DNA of 64,000 nucleotides from Ichthyophis bannanicus. Lineage: Eukaryota; Chordata; Amphibia; Gymnophiona; Ichthyophiidae. The DNA lies in contig CM066031.1 in assembly GCA_033557465.1 (NCBI GenBank), forward strand, positions 1,066,814,444-1,066,878,443. Reading direction: 5' to 3'. The notes beneath the pieces are model-generated. The model worked only from the letters and a program-made list of their open reading frames with translations. It searched no databases and was not told where the DNA came from. Shown one piece after another: positions 1 through 7,854 of this stretch; position 1 is the first letter of the stretch, and every line of letters starts with the position of its first letter. A program made the translations under genes and the position numbers.

Positions 1-1436
1 CTGCCCCCTTTGCAGATGGAAACAGTGGTAGTGATGATTCCTAAGCCTGGGAAGGTTAAATCTGAGGCCTCTTCCTATAGACAAATATCGCTCTTGAACA
101 CTAAAAGATACTCGCAAAGGTGCTGGCAGCTCAGATAAAACAGATTCTCCCTAGATTAATCCATGGAGATCAGGTGGGTTTTGTGAAGGGGAGACAAGTG
201 GCAGGTAACATCCATCAGATGCTTGACCTGATACATGTGGCCTGGGCTGAGAAGCAGCAGGTGCTCCTGCTGGGGCTGATGTGGAGAAAGCCTTTGACAG
301 GGTGAACTGGAAGATTTTGTGGAGTGTTTTGGTGAAGATGGTGTTTGGGCCGAACTTACAAGGCTAGCTGTGCAGCTTGTACCATGCACCCAAATCATAT
401 GTCAGAGTCAATGGAGGTAGCTTGAGATTCTTTCAGTTAGGGTGTGGAACCTGGCAGGGTTGTCCTTTATCCCCACCCCCCTCTCCTTATTGCACTGGCT
501 ATGGAGCCGCTGGCCCAGCGGATTCGGGCTTTGACCGATGTCAGCAGGATCCAAGTGAGGGATAGCGAGTATAAGATCACGTTATTTGCAGACAATATAC
601 TATTATCACTGACAGTCTTTGATGTACTTGCCAAATGTCATGAGGTTGTTTGATGACTACTCCCAAGTGTCTGGCTTTAAAATTAGTTACACCAAAACAG
701 AAATTTTGAATATAAACTTTGAAGTGACTGTGTGCACCTGCCTTCGTGATGGGTTTCCATTTAAGTGGATAGACTCCTCCATGCAATACTTGGGGATGAA
801 CTTAACGGTAGACCCAAAGGCACTGTATAAGGCAAACTACATCTCCCTGCTTCAGCAAGTGAATCAAGACCTAGAGGTCTGGTCAGGATTGTTGCTATCC
901 TGGTTTGGCAGAATAGCAGTGACAAAGATGATTGCTCTCCCTCACTTCCTATATCTTTCTCAAGTTTTGCCAACTGAGTTGCCGCCTTGGATGCTGAAGA
1001 AATGGCAGCAGCAGTTGATGAAGTTTGTCTGGCAGTCTCAGCAGCAGAGGATAGCGAAATGTATATTATATCCCCACTGAAGAAGAGGGGGGTGGGAGTT
1101 CCGAATTTGTGTCTGTACTACATGGTGGCCCAAGGGAGAGCTGGGTTAAAATGGATGAACTAGGCAAGCACTAAAAGTTGGGTTCAACTTGAGAGATTTG
1201 CTGGGAGTTCTCGACTTGGGGGAAACTGTGGTTGTGCACCTATGGGGGGGGGGGGGGAGAACCCATAAGTGGATCACACTATTAAGTGTTGGGATAGGTA
1301 CTTTTGGCCTAAGGAGGCCTCTCTTCCCCGCACCCCCCCTCCCTCCATTATCACCAATAATGGGGCCTTTAGGCAGGGCACTCAATCGAAAATTTTCCAA
1401 CAATGGAAAGATGCGGGGCTAAATAGCGCCACATCT
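1..1436 (+). mobile_element. L1-type LINE, ORF2 reverse transcriptase part (broken)
   Basis: Degenerate reverse transcriptase of an L1-like non-LTR retrotransposon, which would copy its RNA at a nicked target site. At 120-305 the reading AAQIKQILPRLIHGDQVGF and GRQVAGNI matches the L1 RT fingers/palm. At 480-650 come EPLAQRIRAL and FADNILLSL; the usual catalytic FADD box reads FADN. At 619-1080 follow SGFKISYTKTEILNIN, the LGMNL strand and a WSGLLLSWFGRIAVTKM thumb region. Frames change at about 300, 480 and 620, so it is a pseudogene. It starts outside the window and is cut near 1436 by a CR1 element on the opposite strand. The C-terminal part resumes after that insert. Confidence 0.85.
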
Positions 1437-3405
1437 TTCCAGAGTGTACAATATTTAGGTCTTCAAGTCTCTTCTCATAAGTCCTATGATGCAGGCTCCA
1501 AATCATTTTGGTCGCCTTCCTCTGAACCGCTTCCAGTCTTTTTATATTCTTTGTGAGATACGGTCTCCAAAACGGAACAGAATATTCCAAGTGAGGCCTC
1601 ACCAGAGACTTCTACATTGGCATTAGTACCTCTTCCTTTCTGCTGGTTATTCCTCTCTGTATGCAACCCAGAATCCTTCTGGCTTTTGCCACCGTCTTGT
1701 CACACTGTTTTGCCACTTTAAACTCATCAGAAACAATCACACCGAAGTCTTTCTCCTGGTCTGTGCACATCAATCTCTCACCCCCTATCGCATACATTTC
1801 CCTTGGATTTCTGCTTTCAAAGTGCATGACACTGCACTTCTTCAAATTAAATCTTAACTGCCAAGCATTAGACCATTCTTCCAGCATTTGTAGATCTTTC
1901 CTCATATTCTCCACTCCCTAAGGGGATTCCACTCTGTTGCAAATTTTGGTGTCATCTGCAAAAAGACAGAATTTTCCATTCAGCCCTTCGGCAATATCAC
2001 TTACGAATATATTGAACAGTACCGGTCCCAAGACCGAACCCTGGGGCACACCGCTAAATCACCTTCTCTTCATCCGAGTGGGTTCCGTTTACCATCACCC
2101 GCTGTTGTCTGTCAGTCAACCAATTTCTAATCCAGTTCGCCATCTTGGGACCCATCCCCAAGCTGTTGAGTTTATTGATATTTATTTATTTTATTTATTT
2201 TCATTTCTTATATACCGCACTATTTGCGATCAGCGCGGTTTACATAAAACAAGAAGGTAACCGACAATGAACAAAAGTCAGGTCATTACATTGAACAGGA
2301 ACAAGTAACTTGGAAAACAGGGTAAACCTCCTATGAGGAACAGTATCAAAGGCTTTGCTGAAATCTAGGTAGATCACATCCAACGCATGCCCTTGATCTA
2401 GTTCTCTGGTCACCCAGTCAAAGAACTCAATCAGATTTGTTTGTCAAGATCGTTCTTTGATAAAACCATGTTGCCTCGGATCATGCAACCTGTTGGTTTC
2501 GAGGAAGTCCACTATTTGCTCTTTCAGGAGCGCCTCCATTACTTTTCTCGCCACAGAGGTAAGGCTTACTGGCCTGTAGTTTGGCACTTCTTCCCTCTTA
2601 CCACTTTTGTGGAGGGGTACCATGTCAGCCCTTCTCCAGTCCCGTGGAACTTCTCCTGTCTCTAAGGATCTATTAAAAACATCCTTTAAAGGCCCTGCAA
2701 GAACTTTTCTGAGGTCTTTCAGTATCCTGGTGTTTATCCCATCTGGTCCCATAGACTTGTCCACTTTCAGTTTTGCAAGCTGTTCTAACACATCATCTTT
2801 TGTGAATGGTGTGGTATCTACTCCATTCCCGAGTGTATATTTGTCAATCATAGGTGGTCCTTCTCCAGAATCTTCGCTAGTGAAAACAGAGCAGAAGTAT
2901 TCATTTAGGACTGCCGCTTTTTCAATGTCACTTTCCACGAATCCGTTCCCAGCACTTTTGAGTCCTGCAATTCCACCTCTGATTTTCCTCCTCTCCCGAA
3001 TATACCTGAAAAAAAAAGTCTTGTCACCACACTTCACAGCTTTAGCCATCTTTTCTTCTGCCTTTGATTTTGCTATCCTTATTTCTCGTTTTGTCTTTTA
3101 GTTTGATCTTGTATTCTTTTCTGTGTTCCTCTGTTTGCGAGCTTCTGAATTTTGTGAAAGCTGTGTTTTTTGCCTTTATTTGTGCAGCCACTTCTTTGGA
3201 GAACCAAATAGGTTTCCTTTTCCTCTTGTTTTTATTTACGTTTCTTACGTATGTATCTGTTGCACCTTTTATTGCTTCCTTTAGTTTATCTCATTGCAAT
3301 TCCACTTCCCTTAAACCCTCTCACCCTACCAACTCCTCCTTCAGATACTTGGCCATTTTACTAAAGTCAGCATTTTTGAAGTCTAAGACTGAGTTTGCTG
3401 TGATT
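1437..3405 (-). mobile_element. CR1 LINE fragment (EN-RT linker and RT, truncated at both ends)
   Basis: Minus-strand CR1-clade LINE inserted in the L1. Reading from 3400 down: the EN-RT linker (about 3400-3060, with KPIWFSKEVAAQIKAKN), then an open stretch 3049-2444 with FFRYIRERRKIRGG, LNEYFCSVFTSED, KSMGPDGINTRILKDL, VPRDWRRADMVPLHKSG and NYRPVSLTSVARKVME, all CR1 RT hallmarks. After a small insert come GTGTVQ and the palm, then 1914-1612 (RKDLQMLEEWSNAWQLRFN) and 1602-1430 (RPHLEYSVPFWRPYLTKNI, KRLEAVQRKATKMI). Several frameshifts and stops. The usual 3-prime tail is missing at the left, so the copy is truncated there as well as at its 5-prime side. A second CR1 copy lies at 62498-63606. 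Confidence 0.88.
2172..2310 (-). mobile_element. Short LINE/SINE 3-prime tail with TTTA repeats inside the CR1
   Basis: About 140 bp interrupt the CR1 RT between the [13 protein letters not shown] coding sequence (right) and LNSLGMGPKMANWIRN (left). On the minus strand the insert reads as a stem TAAACCGCGC...GTGCGGTATATAAG followed by AAATAAATAAA repeats. This is the paired ACCGC/GCGGT 3-prime tail common to L2-like LINEs and dependent SINEs of non-mammalian vertebrates. The same tail type forms the 141-bp array at 20138. Family assignment is by resemblance only; edges are approximate. Confidence 0.6.
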
Positions 3406-4107
3406 GGATTACACCTTGGCTTTTATCTCAAACCACATTGTGTGATGATCACTGCTGCTCACATAGCGTGTCGAATATGCAGGTGGGTGCCCATCTCTGT
3501 TGGTGAGCCACAGGGTTTATCTCAGCTCTCTACTCATGTCAGCACAACTTGGCTTTTACAGTTGGGAAACACAGAGCATACTGGGCCCAGGGAGTTGGCA
3601 GTTGCGGTACACCGATCAACAGCATGAGCAGACTGAGGGCCAATTGTGGAAGAGTTTGCTGGCGGCCAGCGCCCAAGAGAGTAACTATAAAATTTTAAAT
3701 GGGTGGTATATGACCACCGCATGGCTTATCAGGGCCTATCCAGGAGTGTCTGCACTGTGCTGGCGCAGATGTGGTATAAGTAGGACACTGGCATATGTGT
3801 CGTAGAGTTGCCCCAGAATTCAGGGCTACTGGAAGAGTATTCAGTATAGAGTGAAGTGGCTAGTGGGTAGGGACGTGTCCTAGGACCCAGGAACTTTTAA
3901 TAGGCTCATGCCCAGGATGAAGACCCCACAATTGGTATTAGTGAAGCATTGCATGAATGCAGCCAAATTGAATCTGGCCTTGGCCTGGAAACAGATGGCA
4001 CCCCTGGTTTTGAGCCAACGGTTGGTGTGTATGTGGGATATCTAAGTATGGTATGGGCGGTCGCTACCAGGAAGATGGGTAAGGTTTGTTTTGAATACAT
4101 TTGGGAA
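3406..4107 (+). mobile_element. L1-type LINE, ORF2 C-terminal part
   Basis: Continuation of the L1 at window start, on the far side of the CR1. The stretch 3650-3805 reads YKILNGWYMTTAWLIRAYP then CWRRCG, which is the conserved L1 C-terminal pattern (y-Il--WY-TP---------CWRC). Past a stop near 3807 the same frame continues with AAKLNLALAWKQMAPL, the usual A-r--i---Wk segment. A few frameshifts break it. It runs straight into the left terminus of DIRS A at 4108. The sequence after DIRS A (6451 on) continues the same reading frame, so one L1 copy was split twice. The first 60 bases of the interval may belong to CR1. Confidence 0.75.
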
Positions 4108-4295
4108 AGAGTAGTTACTCACCTGTAACAGGTGTTCTCCAGGAGCAGCAGGAATCAGTCCTCACATATGGGTGACGTCGGCACCGACGGAGCCCTCGTG
4201 CGGAGCATTTCCCCAGCTTTCAAAGAAAGCCTTTGGGAATTGCAGCGCGCATGCGCGGTCCCCTTCCCGCCCAAGGGTGGCATCTTGATTAGTCT
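4108..4295. repeat. DIRS A left inverted terminal repeat
   Basis: Pairs as an inverted repeat with 6288-6450: both arms share CATATGGGTGACGTC, the CCCAGCTTTCAAAGAAAGCC block, GCGCATGCGCGG/GCATGCGCAC and GGGCGGGAAG. The left arm is longer at its outer end by about 27 nt, which include the palindrome CACCTGTAACAGGTG; the right arm lacks it. Nearly identical to the left ITR of L at 52084. Confidence 0.85.
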
Positions 4296-4373
4296 GATGA
4301 CATAGCTAAAAGACAGCAAAAAATTAGCAAAAATAAATCATATGACTGCAACTCCAAGGGGAGGAGGGAGGGT

Positions 4374-4472
4374 TGTGAGGACTGATTCCTGTTGCTCCTG
4401 GAGAACACCTCTTACAGGTGAGTAACTACTCTTTCTCCAGGACCAAGCAGGAAGTCAGTCCTCACATATGGG
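4374..4472. repeat. DIRS A internal complementary region (ICR)
   Basis: The left half (to about 4433) is the reverse complement of the left terminus, including CACCTCTTACAGGTG and GAGTAACTACTC. The right half (TCTCCAGGACCAAGCAGG onward) is the reverse complement of the right terminus. The ICR therefore records the two ends joined, as in DIRS1, where it is thought to template the ends of a circular DNA intermediate. It lies just downstream of the YR stop. Confidence 0.85.
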
Positions 4473-4610
4473 ACTCCCCAGCTTAAGGCTACCGGAGACC
4501 CCAAGCGGAAAAAGGAGCTCCCTCAAGCTCGTCAGCACAGAAGGAAGGAATCAACTCTGAGAACGCTCCCGACCGGTAGCCCAACACCAGGGCCGGAGGG
4601 TAGGAGTTGC

Positions 4611-5780
4611 CTATACCCCAAAGAGATTATGGAGTACTGCCTGTCTGAAAGCACTGTCCCTGCGGGACTCCCTCTCAAGGCAGTAATGGGCCGCAAAAGT
4701 CTGGCTTGAAGACCAAGTAGCGGCCCGGCAGATGTCTGCCAAAGGAACAGAGTGGAGATGAGCCACTGACGCAGCCTTCGTCCTGACACGATGAGCCGTG
4801 ACTCGACCCTCCAACGAGAGGCCGGCTGCCCCATAAGCCCAGGCGATACAGTCAGCGACCCATATGGACAACGTACGCTTGAAGACAGGGAGCCCCAACT
4901 TATTGGGGTCAAAAGAAACGAAAAGCTGAACAGCCTTCCGATGCTCCCGCGTACGGTCAAGGTAGAAGGATAACGCCCTGCTACAGTCCAGGGTATGCAA
5001 GACCAGCTCAGCCCGGTTGGCATGCGGCCTGGGAAAGAAGGTCGGAAGAACCACCTTCTGATTGAGGTGAATAGGTGAAACAACTTTAGGAAGAAACTTA
5101 GGGTGAGTCCGTAGGACTACCCTATTCCTGTAGAACCTAGGGTAAGGAGGATCAGACACTAGTGCCTGCAGTTCACTCACTCGCCTAGCAGAGGTGAGAG
5201 CTACCAGAAATAAAGTTTTCCAGGAGAGAAAAGGAGAGGGCAGGTAGCCATAGGTTCAAAAGGCGGACAAGTAAGCCACTTTAAGACCACATTCAGATCC
5301 CACTCAGGGGCTGGTGGACGCAAAGGAGGCTTAAGCAGAAGAAGGCCTCTGAGGAAACGAGCCACCAAAGGGTGGTTGGAAAGAGGCCTGCCGTCCACCG
5401 GCGAGTGGTGTGCTGAGAGAGCACTAAGGTGAACTCAGAGAGAGTTAGACTTAAGGCCCAGATTGGAGAGGTAGAGCAAATATTGCAACACTACCGCTAA
5501 CAAGCATGAGAAGGGATTCTCACTGTGCTGAGCACACCAAGCGGAGAATCTACGCCACTTAAGAGTGTAGGATTTCCTGGTGGATTGACGCCGAGAGGCC
5601 AAGACTACAGCTTCCACCTCTCGAGGTAGTAGTAGGGGAGCTAGGACTACCCTTTCAGCAGCCAGGCCATCAGATGAAGGGACTGGAGTTTGCGGTGCAA
5701 GAGAGTCCCCTGATCCTAAGACAGGAGATCGTGTTGAAACCCCAGAGGAAGAGGGGTGTCCACCGCTAGATGTAGCAGAG
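4611..5780 (-). pseudogene. DIRS A tyrosine recombinase (YR), frameshifted
   Basis: Remnant of the integrase-like tyrosine recombinase that would insert the circular DIRS cDNA. The N-terminal SAM-like part lies at 5780-5435 (VLASRRQSTRKSYTLKWRRF, PFSCLLAVVLQYLLYLSNLGL). The middle is at 5398-5201 and the catalytic C-terminal part at 5180-4611, starting at SELQALVSDPPY, with AHRVRTKAASVAHL (His and the second Arg) and FAAHYCLERESRRDSAF (nucleophile Tyr). At least two frameshifts, near 5430 and 5190-5200, separate the pieces; the first catalytic Arg (TSARRVSEL in relatives) falls at the second break. The N-terminus is fused to gag by the internal deletion. Confidence 0.85.
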
Positions 5781-6270
5781 GAACCCCGACGCTGCTCGGG
5801 GCCGGAGTCCCGAGACATCGAGGCCTCTGACGAGGTCCAGGCCCGGCCGGACGCGGAGTCAGAAAAAATTCGATCCTTCTGGTGTTGCCGACTCCTCAAC
5901 GCCTTTGAGGACATTTTGCCACACGGACCACAGATCATCGGGTCATGATCGGGTCCGAGGCAACGGAGGCAGCAGTCGTGTGTGTCGGTAAGAGACATAA
6001 GTTTCTTACACTGATCACACTTCTTAAACCCGCTGGTAGCCATCGGGGGGAAAATGGCCCCTGCTAGGTCAAAAGACCGGGCTGCCAGGGAAAAAAGAAA
6101 AAAGGTGCGAACACCAGTCACAAAGGACAAATACCGAAAAGGAGAGAAAAGGACTCGATACCGGCGTATCGGTCTGAGCGGGAAAAGGATCCGGTGTCGA
6201 ACCGGAGAAAAAAGAGAAAAATAGGGAAAATCAACTTTTTCCTCGGGGAAAAACGAACTACGTCCGTCGG
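5781..6270 (-). pseudogene. DIRS A gag 5-prime remnant
   Basis: First part of the DIRS Gag, beginning around 6045 at MATSGFKKCDQCKKLM. It has the group 1 Cys/His knuckle C-X2-C...HDCCLRCLG-DH...C-X2-C followed by a Ser-rich stretch. It stays open and runs in frame into the YR sequence at about 5780. The junction joins gag around EQRRGSS to YR around GGHPSSSG. Parent sequences on either side share a short CAG-AGGA-like motif at the break, so microhomology is plausible. The open frame extends upstream through the leader to 6466 without an evident better start. Confidence 0.8.
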
Positions 6271-6287
6271 GCTCCGCGGAAAAAAGA

Positions 6288-6450
6288 AGACTGAGTAAGA
6301 TGGCACCCTTGGGCGGGAAGGGGACCGCGCATGCGCACTGCAATTCCCAAAGGCTTTCTTTGAAAGCTGGGGAAATGCTCCGCACGAGGGCTCCGTCGGC
6401 GCTGACGTCACCCATATGTGAGGACTGACTTCCTGCTTGGTCCTGGAGAA
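6288..6450. repeat. DIRS A right inverted terminal repeat
   Basis: Inverted partner of 4108-4295. It ends at CTTGGTCCTGGAGAA; the next bases, CCATTTGTACG, are L1 host sequence. It lacks the outer CACCTGTAACAGGTG segment of the left arm. Confidence 0.83.
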
Positions 6451-6620
6451 CCATTTGTACGAGCATATGGAGTGCACAATGTTGTGTGAATGGATTAAGT
6501 GGGATCAGTGTAAGGTGGCTCTTAGGGATGGAGAGGCGGAGAGGGGATAGTGGGGGGAAGGAGGGAGCAGGGTCTGGAGGATATAGGGTGAATTCAAGGG
6601 GAATTATCTATTGGTTTATT
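6451..6620 (+). mobile_element. L1 ORF2 end resuming after DIRS A
   Basis: Bridging 4107 to 6451 keeps an open frame reading FEYIWEP then FVRAYG, in keeping with the end of an L1 ORF2. A stop follows shortly afterwards and then GA-rich sequence to about 6600. This supports DIRS A having entered without duplicating or removing target bases. Confidence 0.5.
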
Positions 6621-6836
6621 GATAAAAACAACTAAAAAGATGAGGCTGATCTATCGCCTTGGGATACTGTATCATGCAACACTGATTGTTCGGTTTGTCA
6701 ACAACTGCTTGAACTGTAAAGTGTGTTAGTTTGTTAATAAAGCCTTTGAATGGAAAACAAAGTAGAAACACTAGGGGACATTCAATGAAGCTACAATGCA
6801 ACATATTAGCAGAAGTTGGAGAATATATTTTTTTTT
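6621..6836. other. Unassigned AT-rich stretch
   Basis: No coding or repeat family recognised. It ends with a T-run at about 6828-6840. Confidence 0.4.
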
Positions 6837-7105
6837 TTTACTCATTGCACAAAGACTGGAATTTGTTGCAAACGTAGCTGGGTTTAAAAGAGGTTTGGAC
6901 GAGTTTCTGGAGAAAAAGTCCATAAACCATTATTAAAGTGGATCAGAGAAATCCACTGCTTACCTCTGGGACAAGCAGTATGGAATCTGTATACCTTTTG
7001 GGAACCTGATAGTTATTTGTGTCCTGGAGTGGCTACTGTTGGAAACGGACCCTTGGTCTGACCCAGTATGGCATACTTTATGCTCTTATGTTTAAGTAGG
7101 CATGT
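6837..7105 (+). mobile_element. CR1/L2-like LINE 3-prime end fragment
   Basis: Contains the recognisable 3-prime series GGTTTGGACGAGTTTCTGGA, TCCATAAACCATTATTAA, CCACTGCTTACCTCTGGGA, GGCTACTGTTGGAAACG and CTTGGTCTGACCCAGTATGG, ending in TTATGCTCTTATG tail units. Relatives on the minus strand are at 60541-60660 and, more distantly, 25145-25255. The encoded end VAGFKRGLDEFLEKKS is the usual C-terminus of these LINEs. Confidence 0.7.
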
Positions 7106-7271
7106 GGCTGTGCCAACAAAAGGCTGAGATGCCACCAACAGTTCATACAGGCTGAAGGCGTGCTGTAGCATATGTTTCGGCCACGTGGGCACGACTACCG
7201 TGCACTGTGGCCGCATGGTCACTAACACCATGTGCTACAGCCACATATGCACTAACACTGCACACACAAAT
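7106..7271. other. Flank of DIRS B, with GTGCACT/CACATG-rich short repeats
   Basis: No gene. The last bases CACACACAAAT join perfectly to TAACCCTTT at 13364, recreating a TTAA target site of the MITE on the other side of DIRS B. Confidence 0.5.
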
Positions 7272-7438
7272 GAAGTAATTAGATCTTACCTGCTAATTAT
7301 TGTTCCTGAAGGAACGACAGTCCAGTCCCTTTACTTCAGGGTTGCGTAACCCTTCCAGCAGCTTGGAGGCTGAGCCCAACCTTTTTGGAGGTGGAGCGGT
7401 ACAAATACCACTGAGACCACCCACCAACCCCAGTAATC
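7272..7438. repeat. DIRS B left inverted terminal repeat
   Basis: Inverted match to 13227-13363 through CAGTCCAGTCCCTTTACTTC, GGTTGCGTAACCC, CCAGCAGCTTGGAGGCTGAG, CCACCTCC and ACCAACCCCAGTAATC. The outer 30 nt (to about 7310), with GTTCCTGAAGGAAC and TTACCTGCTAATTA, have no counterpart in the right arm. Confidence 0.88.
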
Positions 7439-7700
7439 GACTGAAAAAGTAGCCTAAGTGAACCTTGTCACAACTAAACATCAAACCTAACAAACATGCA
7501 AACTTTTTTTTTTTTTTTTTTTTTTTTCCATAAGTAAATAGGAAAAAAGGAGTAGAGGAGGGAGAGGAGGAAAGGCGCCGAAGGAGGACTGCTCGCCTAC
7601 TTACTCCTGGCCTCCCTCACCCCGATCTGGTCCCCCGCTCGGTTCGCTGTTCCGCCCTTTTCCGACAGGCCTTCAGGTCCGACATAGCCGGGTGGGATCA
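7439..7700. other. DIRS B 3-prime noncoding spacer with T-run
   Basis: Lies between ITR and ICR, downstream of the YR. Includes about 24 T at 7506-7529 (an A-run on the element strand), then purine-rich and pyrimidine-rich sequence. No coding signal. Confidence 0.6.
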
Positions 7701-7798
7701 GGGACTGGACTGTCGTTCCTTCAGGAACAATAATTAGCAGGTAAGATCTAATTACTTCTTCCTTATCGTCACTCCAGTCCAGTCCCTTTACTTCAGGG
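7701..7798. repeat. DIRS B internal complementary region (ICR)
   Basis: The left half reads GGGACTGGACTGTCGTTCC through CAGGTAAGATCTAATTACTTC, the complement of the left terminus. The right half reads TTCCTTATCGTCACTCCAG through CTTTACTTCAGGG, the complement of the right terminus. The junction lies near 7762-7764. It gives the exact end-to-end joint (GATAAGGAA|GAAGTAATT on the opposite strand), which I used to place the element boundaries. Confidence 0.88.
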
Positions 7799-7854
7799 AA
7801 GTACCCGAGCAGTTCAATTCTGGGTGGGATTCGGCAAACCGGACTGAAGAACCG

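Larger units (their letters stand above)
4108..6450 (-). mobile_element. DIRS A: internally deleted group 1 DIRS retrotransposon with both termini
   Basis: A 2.3-kb derivative of a roughly 5.7-kb DIRS element; L at 52084 is the close full-length relative. It keeps the left ITR, the ICR, most of the YR gene, the first part of gag and the right ITR. It has lost everything from mid-gag through RT, RNase H and the MT-like domain. It cannot make its own RT, so movement would need enzymes from a full-length relative. It sits in the L1 ORF2 C-terminus with no target duplication visible. YR and gag remnants are listed separately. Confidence 0.9.
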
